Assembly (NCBI RefSeq): GCF_000377705.1
Contig: NZ_KB898623.1
Location: forward strand, 774,684-838,683
Source: Salsuginibacillus kocurii DSM 18087
GTDB taxonomy: Bacteria; Bacillota; Bacilli; Bacillales; Marinococcaceae
Reading direction: 5' to 3'
Length of the DNA stretch: 64,000 nt
The notes beneath the pieces are model-generated. The model did not search any database. It was not told where the DNA came from and was given only the letters and a program-made list of their open reading frames with translations. The translations under genes and the position numbers were made by a program. Shown here piece after piece: positions 24,120 to 32,600 of the stretch (positions within the stretch are counted from its first letter, which is position 1; the number at the start of each line of letters is the position of its first letter).

Positions 24120-25334
24120 TTATATTTTGTGTTTATATAATACTGCGGTAACACTGTCGAAAATCGTCCGTACCGAGACATTATGCGTTTGGGCCAGACG
24201 TTTCATATCTTCATATTCAGGGCTTTGTTGGTAAATTACCCCATCTTCACTTCCTATTTTTACACGGATGTTTCCATAAGGAGTTTGCACTTCTTCATAC
24301 GTGCGATCTAAAATTCTGCGATGTTTTTTTGATTTTCGAATACCAAACGTTGTCGTCTCTTGAAATAAAACAGTTTCAATTTCATATACGCGAGACGGAG
24401 GGGTTAAAACTGTCAGCAGTGTTCCCGGTCGATTTTTTTTCATATAGATCGGGGAATAGTATGCATCTAAAACGCCCAAGGCTAAAAGACGTTCCATTAC
24501 GTACCCTAATTCCTCTCCTGATATATCATCAAAATGACATTCCAGCACTTCTATTTCTTCGGTTCCTGGTTGACTCTCACTTGATAAAATCAAGGCCCGC
24601 AGTATATTAGGATGGTTTTCAAACTCTTTCTTTCCTGCCCCGTAACCAACCCTCTCAAGTGTTAAAGCTGGTATGGCCCCATACTGTTCAGCTAATACCT
24701 TGGCAAATGCTGCTCCGGTTGGTGTCGTTACTTCTGTAGTAACTTCTAGTGGAGAAATAGGAATCCCCTTTAATAATTCCAAGGTTGCTGGAGCCGGAAC
24801 AGGATATAAACCATGGTCAATCTGAATCTTGCCTGAACCAGTCGGGATAGCTGAACAAATGATATGTTCGATATTAAGTGACTCAAGTGCTAAAGCCACC
24901 CCAATTACATCAATAATAGAATCCAGCGCTCCTACTTCATGAAAGTGAACCTCTTCGGGTGAAATGCCGTGGATTTTCCCTTCTGCTTCCGCGATTGCTG
25001 CAAAAACTGCTTCACTTCTTTCTTTTACCCGCTCTGGAAGTGAGCTTGCACTGATCATGTGTAAGATGTCAGCAGCATGACGATGATGGTGGTGTCTCCA
25101 TGCGTTATGTTCTTTTTTTCTTGCTTCGTGTTTCTCTTCTTTTATATCTACGTCAAGCTGCTTTGCTGAGATTCCTGTCTTTATAGTGCTAGAAACATGC
25201 AGGGAAAACCACTCTAACGGTAATTGTTCAAGGTGTGAAGTAATATATTCCAAGTCTGCTCCTGCATCAATTAAAGCTCCTAATGTCATATCCCCTGAAA
25301 TTCCATATGTAGCGTCCAAATAAAGCGTGTTCAT
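24120..25334 (-). CDS. larC: Nickel pincer cofactor biosynthesis protein LarC
   Basis: CTP-dependent nickel insertase that completes the nickel-pincer nucleotide cofactor of LarA-type racemases. Length about 404 aa, full-length and unsplit (in Lactobacillus larC is split by a programmed frameshift). Signatures are LYLDATYGISGDMTLGALIDAG at the N-terminus, the His-rich loop HHHHRHAAD, EVHFHEVGALDSIIDVIG, ITPTGAAFAK-like TTPTGAAFAKVLA, GYGAGKKEF and CHFDDISGEELG. The ATG at 25334 has GGAAGGAG about 11 bases upstream; the ATG at 25358 overlaps that site and is rejected. It is the last gene of the long minus-strand catabolic run that also contains a LarA-type gene (32601-33863). LarB and LarE are not in the window. 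Confidence 0.92.
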   Translation of the reverse strand: MNTLYLDATYGISGDMTLGALIDAGADLEYITSHLEQLPLEWFSLHVSSTIKTGISAKQLDVDIKEEKHEARKKEHNAWRHHHHRHAADILHMISASSLPERVKERSEAVFAAIAEAEGKIHGISPEEVHFHEVGALDSIIDVIGVALALESLNIEHIICSAIPTGSGKIQIDHGLYPVPAPATLELLKGIPISPLEVTTEVTTPTGAAFAKVLAEQYGAIPALTLERVGYGAGKKEFENHPNILRALILSSESQPGTEEIEVLECHFDDISGEELGYVMERLLALGVLDAYYSPIYMKKNRPGTLLTVLTPPSRVYEIETVLFQETTTFGIRKSKKHRRILDRTYEEVQTPYGNIRVKIGSEDGVIYQQSPEYEDMKRLAQTHNVSVRTIFDSVTAVLYKHKI

Positions 25335-25443
25335 GGGACGGATTCTCCTTCCGAGCATCAGCCATTATACTAGTTTTCAAACGTTCAAACCCTATATCAT
25401 ATAATGCTTGCTCTTCTACATTAAAAAGCATACCATTTGATTT

Positions 25444-25776
25444 TTAACTTGGTTGGATTTCCTCTTTTAAGGAAAGGTACTGACGCTGTAGATCTTTTAG
25501 CGCAGCAATTAAAGCATTGGTAGCCTTTCCACGATAATGGTGTTCAATTAACGAAGCAGCTTCTTCTACCCCTTCTTTAATACTAATTCCTTTTAAAATA
25601 TCATTAATCATTTGACGACCATGGTCTGTTGCTAAGGTACAAGACGCTTCAATGATCACCCCATACCGTTTATCTACTTCTGCCGTAATAGTTAATGAAT
25701 TGAAAATGCTTTGGGCTGCCATTCCTTGTGGAAGACGGGCATGACCTGCAATAAAACATGTATGGTGTATCGACAT
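25444..25776 (-). CDS. DUF3870-type small protein
   Basis: A 110-aa cytoplasmic protein with the motif series FIAGHARLPQGMAA, TITAEVDKRYGVI, EASCTLATDHGR and KATNALIAALKDL. This matches the small DUF3870 proteins found beside organic-acid catabolic genes in Firmicutes; biochemical function unknown. ATG at 25776 has AAGGGGATGA at good distance. It sits 94 bp after the AEC carrier gene and 110 bp before larC in the same direction, so probably co-transcribed. Confidence 0.65.
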   Translation of the reverse strand: MSIHHTCFIAGHARLPQGMAAQSIFNSLTITAEVDKRYGVIIEASCTLATDHGRQMINDILKGISIKEGVEEAASLIEHHYRGKATNALIAALKDLQRQYLSLKEEIQPS

Positions 25777-25870
25777 GAAAACTCATCCCCTTTTAATTTT
25801 ATATCACGCCGCAGCAACGTCAACGAACAAGTATGGTGAATGCTTGCTCCAACGTTGGTTTTGCTTCTTT

Positions 25871-26794
25871 CTAAAGAAATAAAACCCATACAATAAGAGG
25901 TAACGTTACAACTGATATAAGAGTGGTACATACGATAGCTTGAGTAGCAAACATCCCTGCTTTTTGATGTTGCTCAAAAATAATAGAAGCTGCCGCCACG
26001 GTAGGCATTGCTGTTTGAAGAACGAGCACGTTTCTAAGCAGTGGATCAGTAACAAGAAAATACAGGCCACTATAAACAATCATTGGTAACAGAAGTAATT
26101 TGATGGTAACAATGCTACCTATTTCAAAAAACGAAAGAGGCAGCTTGCCTAACCGAAACATTGGCGGAATGTGCATGCCAATAAACATCATGGCAAGCGG
26201 GGTGGCTAACAGAGCCACGTATTCGACAATATCAACAATAAGTACGGGTGCTTCGAAATTAAAAAGCATCCACATGAGGCCAATAACAATAGCAGCGAAC
26301 GGAGGGGAAACGAGAGCAGCTCGAAAAGCCCCCTGCCAATCGGTGGTCTGTGCTAATAGAAGAGGAGCCACTGTCCAGAGCACAATATCAAGACTAATAT
26401 CTACAACAGCAGCGTAGACCGCACCTTCTGGACCAAAAACTACAAAACATAGTGGTATGCCAATAAATCCAGTATTGCCAAGTGTTGAAAGAAGCGCTAT
26501 TTTTTTAGTTTCGGCAGAGAACACACTTTTTCCTATAAGAAAAAGTAGACAAATTCCGACCAAACAAATTGTAATCATTAAGCTCATTAGGAGAAAAAGG
26601 TTAAAAAGGGGAATCGTATTTTCACTAGAAATGAAGCTATATAAAATTAATCCAGGCATAGCAATGGTTATCAATATCTCAGCAATGATGGTACCTTGCT
26701 TTGGATGAAAGCTAGATTTGATCGAAATGATAGCACCCAAGCCCATCAACGCAAACATGGCGAACACATTAAAAAACGTTTCTTGTAATCCCAA
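25871..26794 (-). CDS. AEC-family (auxin efflux carrier-like) transporter
   Basis: A 307-aa integral membrane protein with about ten hydrophobic segments in two inverted halves. It carries the family motif GNTGFIGIPLCFVVFGPEGA. Bacterial AEC members export or import organic acids such as malate. The start is a TTG at 26794, only 15 bp after the stop of the CoA-transferase gene and without a clear ribosome-binding site, so translational coupling is likely. An alternative start at Met-13 is possible. As part of the island it may move the acid substrate or an end product. Confidence 0.8.
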   Translation of the reverse strand: MGLQETFFNVFAMFALMGLGAIISIKSSFHPKQGTIIAEILITIAMPGLILYSFISSENTIPLFNLFLLMSLMITICLVGICLLFLIGKSVFSAETKKIALLSTLGNTGFIGIPLCFVVFGPEGAVYAAVVDISLDIVLWTVAPLLLAQTTDWQGAFRAALVSPPFAAIVIGLMWMLFNFEAPVLIVDIVEYVALLATPLAMMFIGMHIPPMFRLGKLPLSFFEIGSIVTIKLLLLPMIVYSGLYFLVTDPLLRNVLVLQTAMPTVAAASIIFEQHQKAGMFATQAIVCTTLISVVTLPLIVWVLFL

Positions 26795-26809
26795 GAATGG
26801 GAAGGGAGC

Positions 26810-27994
26810 TTAAATCGCTCCCTGCTCCTTTAAAGCTTCAATGTCTTCGTCGCTAATCCCATATTCTCTCAACACTGTTTCGGTATGTTCACCTAGTAAA
26901 GGCGGATGCTCTTCCATTTCAAGTGTCGTGTTTGCAAAACGGATTGGATTTCGAACAGTTTCCACTTCCCCTAAGGTAGGATGGGTTGTTTTTTGCGACA
27001 TTTCTCTAGCCTTAACTTGAGGATGGTCAAACACTTGCTCTATGTTATTGACCGGCCCACAAGGAATGTAGCAAGAAGAAAGAAGCTGTTCCCATTCATC
27101 GGCCCCTTTTTTCACAAATTCATTTTCTAATTCTTGCCGCAGCTCGCTTCGATGTTCAATTCGATTCGCATTCGTGATGAATTTTGGATCCTTTTTTAAA
27201 TCTTCTCTCTCCATCACTTCAACTAATTTATAAAACAAGCGATCATTACCTGCGGCAACCATAATCGGTTTATCCTTACATTTAAATGTTTCATAAGGGG
27301 TGATGTTCCCATGAGAATTCCCCATTCTTTCAGCTACTTCTCCTTTAAGCAGATAACTGCTTGCGATATTCCCCAACGAGCTAACCTGTACGTCCAGCAA
27401 GGATAAATCAATGTGCTCTCCTTCCCCGGATTGGTCTCGTTTTCGAAGTGCTGCCAATACACTAATTGCCACATAATGAGAGGTCATAATATCTACAACC
27501 GGTGTGCCAACTCTAGTCGCCTCCCCATCTGGTTGACCTGTAATATCCATAAGTCCACCAACAGCTTGGATGACTGGATCATAGCCTGGTAATTCCTTAT
27601 ATGGGCCGGTCTGACCATAGCCAGTGATAGAACATAAAATGACGTCCGGTTTTAGTTCTTTTAACGTTTCATAACCCAATCCGAGGCGGTCTAATGTTCC
27701 TGTTTTGAAATTTTCGATGATTACATCTGCATCCTTCACCATTTTTTTGAATACTTGTTGTCCTTCTTTATTTTTTAAATTCATAGTGATAGATTTTTTG
27801 TTTCGATTAGCCGAAATATAATAGGTGCTCTCTTCTTCGATAAACGGATACCAATAACGAATGTCATCTAAACCTTCAGGTGCTTCGACTCGAATCACTT
27901 CAGCCCCCAGATCAGCCAATTGCATAGAGCCCAATGGTCCAGCAAGCACACGCGATAAATCAAGAATTTTAATCCCTTCTAACGGTTTATTCAT
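26810..27994 (-). CDS. CaiB/BaiF family CoA-transferase
   Basis: Class-III CoA-transferase (394 aa) that moves CoA between carboxylic acids through an aspartyl-CoA thioester. Motifs are ILDLSRVLAGPLGSMQLADLGAEVIRVE-like opening, ENFKTGTLDRLGLGYE, SITGYGQTGPY, YDPVIQAVGGLMDITG and the catalytic aspartate in SLLDVQ. ATG at 27994 has GGAG 10 bases upstream; the GTG at 28003 overlaps that site. Donor and acceptor acids cannot be told from sequence. It lies between the SDR and AEC genes in one direction with gaps of 15-25 bp, so it belongs to the same transcript and provides the CoA-activation step of the island. Confidence 0.9.
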   Translation of the reverse strand: MNKPLEGIKILDLSRVLAGPLGSMQLADLGAEVIRVEAPEGLDDIRYWYPFIEEESTYYISANRNKKSITMNLKNKEGQQVFKKMVKDADVIIENFKTGTLDRLGLGYETLKELKPDVILCSITGYGQTGPYKELPGYDPVIQAVGGLMDITGQPDGEATRVGTPVVDIMTSHYVAISVLAALRKRDQSGEGEHIDLSLLDVQVSSLGNIASSYLLKGEVAERMGNSHGNITPYETFKCKDKPIMVAAGNDRLFYKLVEVMEREDLKKDPKFITNANRIEHRSELRQELENEFVKKGADEWEQLLSSCYIPCGPVNNIEQVFDHPQVKAREMSQKTTHPTLGEVETVRNPIRFANTTLEMEEHPPLLGEHTETVLREYGISDEDIEALKEQGAI

Positions 27995-28018
27995 ATGTGG
28001 CACACTCCTAGTTTTAGT

Positions 28019-28810
28019 CTACAGTGCTTTGACCAGTCCACCATCAACCACGAAGGTTTGCCCAGTTACATAGGTGTTGGCCCCTGAACCTAAAAACACA
28101 GCTTGCTTTGCGAATTCTTCTGGTTGGCCGTAACGCCCAATAGGTATAGCTTTCTCTGTATCCGCACGTACTTGTTCATACGTCTTCCCTACTTTTTCAG
28201 CCCGTGTTTCATCAAGTTCAGCTACGCGATCTGTCCCAATTCGCCCTGGCCCGATTGTATTAATTAAAATGTTGTCTGGAGCCAGCTCTTGTGACAAGCT
28301 TTTCGCTAAGCCGACAATTCCAGCTCGAAACGTATTCGATAAGATTAAGTTATCTAGGGTTTGTTTAATTGAAGATGAAGCAAAATTAATAATACGTCCT
28401 TCTTTTTGATCTTGCATATGAGGCAAGACTTCTCTAATTAAACGTATGAAGCTCAGCAGATTTAGCTCAAAAGCTTTCTGCCATGCTTCGTCGTCAAATT
28501 TTTCAAAAGTGCCTGCTGGAGGCCCGCCGGCATTATTAACTAAAACATCCACTGTGCCGTATTCATCAACTGCTTTTTGAACCAGGGTTTTAATTGAACT
28601 GTGGTCGGTAATGTCACACACCTGATAATTGACTTGCTGGTTGCCCGTTTCTTGTCGTATTTCATCCACTGCCTTTTTTAATTCCTCTTCATTCCGACTG
28701 GAAAGAAGCACTCTCGCCCCTTCCTGAGCATACTCTTTCGCTGTTGCTTTTCCTAACCCTTTACTTGCTGCGGTAACAATGACTGATTTATTGCTTAATT
28801 TTAAATCCAT
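28019..28810 (-). CDS. SDR-family protein lacking the usual Tyr/Lys catalytic pair
   Basis: Short-chain dehydrogenase/reductase fold, 263 aa. The cofactor motif is intact (TAASKGLGKATA; VNNAGG; N in ELNLLSF). At the active site the conserved YxxxK is replaced. The stretch SNTFRAGIVGLAKSL aligns so that Tyr is Ser and Lys is Arg, although the upstream serines (FASSSIKQ) remain. The same deviation is found in some FabG-like Bacillus proteins (YvrD type), so this is a subfamily trait, not random decay. The enzyme may use other residues or act on an unusual substrate. Spacing of 15-40 bp to both neighbours shows it is part of the CaiB-SDR-FAH group. Confidence 0.85.
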   Translation of the reverse strand: MDLKLSNKSVIVTAASKGLGKATAKEYAQEGARVLLSSRNEEELKKAVDEIRQETGNQQVNYQVCDITDHSSIKTLVQKAVDEYGTVDVLVNNAGGPPAGTFEKFDDEAWQKAFELNLLSFIRLIREVLPHMQDQKEGRIINFASSSIKQTLDNLILSNTFRAGIVGLAKSLSQELAPDNILINTIGPGRIGTDRVAELDETRAEKVGKTYEQVRADTEKAIPIGRYGQPEEFAKQAVFLGSGANTYVTGQTFVVDGGLVKAL

Positions 28811-28849
28811 TAATGTTGTCCTCCTTCTTTTTCTAAAAAGTAGTTATAT

Positions 28850-29710
28850 CTATTGTTTCAAATCTCTTACGTTATTACGAAGTGGAGTGAATCCATCAAT
28901 GTGACACTCAACAACATCTCCGTCTTGAATATGAATCGCACCAGGTGTCCCTGTAGAGATAATGTCGCCTGGCTTTAACGTCATGACATTTGAGTGAAAC
29001 GATACTAGATTCCATGGCGTAAAGGTCATATTCGAGACTACATTTTTTCGATGAAGCTCCCCGTTTATTCGTGTCGAAACATTCAAATCATGAACGTCGT
29101 TCACTTCATCTGTTGTTACAAGTTCCGGACCAAAGCTGAAAAATGTATCAAAACTCTTTGAACGAGTTAAATAACGTGGATTTTTTTCTAAAATATCTTC
29201 AGCCGTCATATCAATGATCGTTGTATAGCCTGCGACATAATGAATGGCTTCTTCTTCGGAAACGTTTTTACATTCCTTTCCAATAACAATTCCCAATTCT
29301 GCTTCTGCAGTCGTGCGCTCGGATTGGTGAGGTATTTCAATCGTGTCGTTCGGCCCTATGATCGTAGTTGTTGGCTTCATGAAACTTGCCGGCTCTGTGC
29401 TAGGTGCTTTTTCACTTAAATCGGAGGCATGATCCACATAATTAAGCCCAATCCCCCATATCTTCCCAGGATTTCGATAAAGCGGCTCGTAGTCATTGGC
29501 TTCTATAAAGCCTGCTTCCTGTAAATTGTTCGAATTATCCCCTACCCAATTACGCAATTCTTCGACCCTTTCAGCTGTAATTAAATCGATGATTGTTATG
29601 GGAAATTCGGTATGAAACGTTTGATTAATAGATTCAACCTTTACTACTCCCTCACTTGTGACAACGACTGCTTTTTCTTGCCCCTGGTCTTTAACTGTCG
29701 CTATTCTCAT
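28850..29710 (-). CDS. Fumarylacetoacetate hydrolase (FAH) family protein
   Basis: A 286-aa metal-dependent hydrolase or lyase acting on 2-keto acids (acylpyruvate hydrolases, 2-keto-3-deoxy acid dehydratases/hydrolases and oxaloacetate decarboxylases share the fold). The catalytic core is at about 80-280, with KIWGIGLNYVDHA, the metal-binding EAELGIVIG, the conserved MTAEDIL and TRSKSFDTFFSFGPELV, and STGTPGAIHIQDGDVVECHI. It is first in the CaiB-SDR-FAH-AEC group, following the MITE insertion at 29735-30003 that separates it from the genes upstream. A keto-acid product of one of the dehydratases in the island would be a fitting substrate. Confidence 0.88.
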   Translation of the reverse strand: MRIATVKDQGQEKAVVVTSEGVVKVESINQTFHTEFPITIIDLITAERVEELRNWVGDNSNNLQEAGFIEANDYEPLYRNPGKIWGIGLNYVDHASDLSEKAPSTEPASFMKPTTTIIGPNDTIEIPHQSERTTAEAELGIVIGKECKNVSEEEAIHYVAGYTTIIDMTAEDILEKNPRYLTRSKSFDTFFSFGPELVTTDEVNDVHDLNVSTRINGELHRKNVVSNMTFTPWNLVSFHSNVMTLKPGDIISTGTPGAIHIQDGDVVECHIDGFTPLRNNVRDLKQ

Positions 29711-29734
29711 TTTTATTCTCTCCTTTTTTTAAAT

Positions 29735-30003
29735 GAGTGAATTTCATAATTTAAAATAAGTTTTTAAAATCCGAATAATGAATGTGACCTTCACTTCAGA
29801 CGGACGCTTTCCCGAGGGTTTGTCTTCAGCTAACTTTGTCGAAGGCAAAACCCCCGAAAAAGTGGATCTTCAGACTACTCTTTCTCCTCTGGGAGTCGCC
29901 ACCTTACGTTTCAATAACTTTTGAAAATTCTATATATTAAATAAATATAAATAGATATCATTCGTTTTATTGCTCATAAAACGTCATGATGAAATTGATT
30001 CAA
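29735..30003. mobile_element. MITE-like dispersed element, copy B
   Basis: Inverted second copy of the element at 5225-5428. The common body (29768-29915) matches copy A over about 140 bp at high identity. Outer ends are the degenerate TGAATTTCA (29738-29746) and the exact TGAAATTGATTCA (29990-30002). About 70 extra AT-rich bases sit next to the right end. It lies inside the catabolic gene run, between the D-2-hydroxyacid dehydrogenase and FAH genes, and may influence read-through there. Confidence 0.75.
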
Positions 30004-30089
30004 ATAAGATCTACTACGAGTCTTGCCCTGACCTCCCTATCTACAGTGAGAGGCGGACAACTCTGGTTTATAGAATCTTGAGCTAAAAC

Positions 30090-31061
30090 TTACACGTTTA
30101 CTTGATTAATAATGTGGGCGGTTTCTTTTCCAGCTAAATAACTCTCTGTATTGGTAAAGGCCGTATTTAATACTTTCTTCAATGTATCTTTCGTCCCTGC
30201 ACCGATATGGGAAGTGGCAATGACTTGGTCCATTGATAGAAGCGGATTATTTTTATTTACTGGCTCTCCTTCCCATACATCTATAGCAGCACCAGCAATT
30301 TCTTTGGTAGCGAGTGCCTTGGCAAGTGCCGCCTCATCTACTATTCCTCCACGTGCTACATTGATAAGAATGGTATTTGGTTTCATCGTCATAAATTCAC
30401 CCATGCTTAGCAAATGTTTCGTTTCCGGTAAAAGCGGCACATGCAAACTTAAAATGTCTGCTTCAGCAATGAGTTCTTGAAATGGTTTATACACAAGACC
30501 CAACCGTTCTTCTTCTTCAACCGGGAGACGGAATTTATCATAATAGAAAACGGTGGTGCCAAATGCTTGAGACCGCTTCGCTGTTTCCTTCCCGATATTG
30601 CCCAGCCCAATTAATCCATGAATTTTTCCTGCCATTTCATAGGATTCAAGCCGCACGTCCCACATCGGCCAATCGCCTTGCACTGTATGCTCATGTACAT
30701 ATAGTAAATTGCGATAAAGGGCTAGCGTTAGAAGAATCGTTAATTCGGCCACTCCCGTTGCGTTCATTCCAGGCGTATTAGCTACTGGTACCCCTTTTCT
30801 GTTTGCCGCCTCTACGTCTATGTTGTCAATCCCTACACCTGTTTTTTGAATGAATTTCAGGTTTTCAGCTTGGTTAATGGTGTGCTCATCTACTACTTCT
30901 GTCGCGACTACAATAGCGTCTACTTTTTTTAATACTTCGTCATACTCTTTATCTTTCAGTTCTTTGGCAAATGAAAGTGTTAAAGAACTCGGTGCAGTTT
31001 CCAGCATTAAATCTTTAAACGCAGGAAACACATCGTCAACGTACATAATATGGTATGCCAA
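30090..31061 (-). CDS. D-2-hydroxyacid dehydrogenase (NAD-dependent)
   Basis: A 323-aa dehydrogenase of the SerA/hydroxypyruvate-reductase superfamily, interconverting a 2-keto acid and a D-2-hydroxy acid. Motifs are KTGVGIDNIDVEAA, the Rossmann loop GLGNIGKETA, the catalytic arginine in NVARGGIVDEAALA, and the glutamate/histidine pair in WEGEPVN and SHIGAGT. Start is a TTG at 31061 with GGAGAG 5 bases upstream. It lies 30 bp after the UxaA/SuyB-like gene and is surely in its operon. The (S)-sulfolactate dehydrogenase SlcC belongs to the same superfamily, which keeps a sulfolactate role open. Confidence 0.88.
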   Translation of the reverse strand: MAYHIMYVDDVFPAFKDLMLETAPSSLTLSFAKELKDKEYDEVLKKVDAIVVATEVVDEHTINQAENLKFIQKTGVGIDNIDVEAANRKGVPVANTPGMNATGVAELTILLTLALYRNLLYVHEHTVQGDWPMWDVRLESYEMAGKIHGLIGLGNIGKETAKRSQAFGTTVFYYDKFRLPVEEEERLGLVYKPFQELIAEADILSLHVPLLPETKHLLSMGEFMTMKPNTILINVARGGIVDEAALAKALATKEIAGAAIDVWEGEPVNKNNPLLSMDQVIATSHIGAGTKDTLKKVLNTAFTNTESYLAGKETAHIINQVNV

Positions 31062-31091
31062 GGCGCTCTCCTGCCTTTCCTTCTATAAATT

Positions 31092-32261
31092 CTAAGGAAC
31101 ACGAGTAATGCAGAATAATTCATCATGGCCAAGAATTTCAGCTTTAACTCCTTTTCCCGAGGCAACTTCTATAATTTCTTGATAGATTTCTTCACCTAAT
31201 TGTTCTAACGATGCTTCTCCATCAATCACTCGACCAACATTAATATCAATATTTTCTTTCATACGCTGATACGTCTTGGAATTACCTGTGATTTTCAATA
31301 CTGGTACCCCTGGAAACCCAGTGGGCGTTCCCCTTCCAGTTGGAAAGACAATAAGTTGAGCTCCGGCAGCAACTTGCCCAGTTGCTGTTTCTCCGTCATG
31401 ACCGGGTGAATCTAACAAATGTAGCCCCTTTTGCTGCAGCTGTTCTCCGTATTTCACCACACCGGAAAAAGGCGCATTTCCAGACTTCTTCATGCTGCCC
31501 AGCGATTTTTCTACGACACTAGAGAGACCGCCATCATAATTTCCTGTTGAGATTAAATGATTGCGCGCTTGGTTGGAAGATTCAGCTGTTTGTCGCTCCA
31601 ACCGCTGTTCTGTGTCTTCAATTGTACGCTTGATTTCAGCAGCGACATGATCATCGACTGCCCGCCTTGCCAAAATATCCTCGGTGCCTAACAATTCAGT
31701 AATTTCACTCAAAATAGCCGAGCCACCTTGTTCGACGATTTTATCGGAGGCAAGCCCAAGAGCTGGGTTAGCTACTAATCCAGAGGTGACATCAGAACCT
31801 CCACAATTTAAGGCGATTGTTAATTCACTGACCGGAATCTCTTCGCGCTGTTGTCTAGAAGCAACTTGCTGCATTTCTCGCGCTTTCTTTATTCCTTCCT
31901 GAATCGCTTGCAGAGAGTCTCCTTCTTGTTGAATAATAACCGTTTCAAGCATTTTGCCGGTCGGTTTGATACCTGCAGCCAATTCTTGGGGAGAGAAACG
32001 TTCACAACCAAGCCCTACAACTACCACACCTGCATAGTTCGGGTTTTTACCAATTTGAATCAGTGTTTTTGCAGTCGTTTCAAGGTCTTCTCCTACTTGA
32101 GAACAACCTACTGGATGTCTGAAATAGACAGAGCCTGGGACTTGGTAAGCGATTCGTTCAGCCACTTTCCCGGAACAAAAGACAGAGGGAATGATGGCAA
32201 TTTCATTACGTATACCGACCTGACCATTTTCTCTACGGTAACCCATGAAGGTCTCTGTCAT
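31092..32261 (-). CDS. UxaA/SuyB-family dehydratase-lyase, large subunit
   Basis: A 389-aa protein corresponding to the catalytic C-terminal part of altronate/galactarate dehydratases and to the large subunit SuyB of (R)-sulfolactate sulfo-lyase. Motifs are MGYRRENGQVGIRNEIAI, HPVGCSQVGED, LNCGGSDVTSGLVANPALG, EKSLGSMKKSGNAPF, LLDSPGHDGETATG and FPTGRGTPTGFPGVPVLKITGN. Conserved cysteines and histidines (VGCS, NCGGSD) bind the metal/iron site of the family. It overlaps the small-subunit gene by 4 bp (ATGA), a translational coupling that supports a two-subunit enzyme. Whether it removes water from a sugar acid or sulfite from sulfolactate cannot be decided here. Confidence 0.88.
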   Translation of the reverse strand: MTETFMGYRRENGQVGIRNEIAIIPSVFCSGKVAERIAYQVPGSVYFRHPVGCSQVGEDLETTAKTLIQIGKNPNYAGVVVVGLGCERFSPQELAAGIKPTGKMLETVIIQQEGDSLQAIQEGIKKAREMQQVASRQQREEIPVSELTIALNCGGSDVTSGLVANPALGLASDKIVEQGGSAILSEITELLGTEDILARRAVDDHVAAEIKRTIEDTEQRLERQTAESSNQARNHLISTGNYDGGLSSVVEKSLGSMKKSGNAPFSGVVKYGEQLQQKGLHLLDSPGHDGETATGQVAAGAQLIVFPTGRGTPTGFPGVPVLKITGNSKTYQRMKENIDINVGRVIDGEASLEQLGEEIYQEIIEVASGKGVKAEILGHDELFCITRVP

Positions 32262-32575
32262 GCTCTCATGCCCCTTTCACAATACATGTTGTGATTATGA
32301 ATCCAACTGCCTTTTTGCACTGGCACGGACATGCGGCCAATGATTTCCCCGTACTTTAAGACGGGGGCATCCTTTTCCAAGTCCGTTAACGCAATTTTAT
32401 GGCCAAAATTAATGCGTTCTAGCACACGAATGATTTCTTCCTCCTTACCTTTGCGCACAAGACAGTTTTCTCCTTCATTAATCTGCGTCAGAGCTACACT
32501 CACATTATCTTTTTCATCAATGAGGAGTGCTGATTTCTTTTCATTGTTAACGGCTACATTTAAATGTTCACTCAT
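32258..32575 (-). CDS. UxaA/SuyA-family SAF-domain small subunit
   Basis: A 105-aa SAF-domain protein that forms the N-terminal part of fused altronate dehydratases and the separate small subunit SuyA of sulfolactate sulfo-lyase. Motifs are VAVNNEKKSALLIDEKDNV, LERINFGHKIALTDLEKDAPVLKYGEIIG and the terminal WIHNHNMYCERG with the histidine pair near the active site. The frame extends to a TTG at 32590, but that codon is inside the ribosome-binding site TTGGAGG; the ATG at 32575 is taken. Stop overlaps the start of the large subunit by 4 bp. Confidence 0.85.
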   Translation of the reverse strand: MSEHLNVAVNNEKKSALLIDEKDNVSVALTQINEGENCLVRKGKEEEIIRVLERINFGHKIALTDLEKDAPVLKYGEIIGRMSVPVQKGSWIHNHNMYCERGMRA

Positions 32576-32600
32576 TGTTTTCGCCTCCAATTTAAACGTC

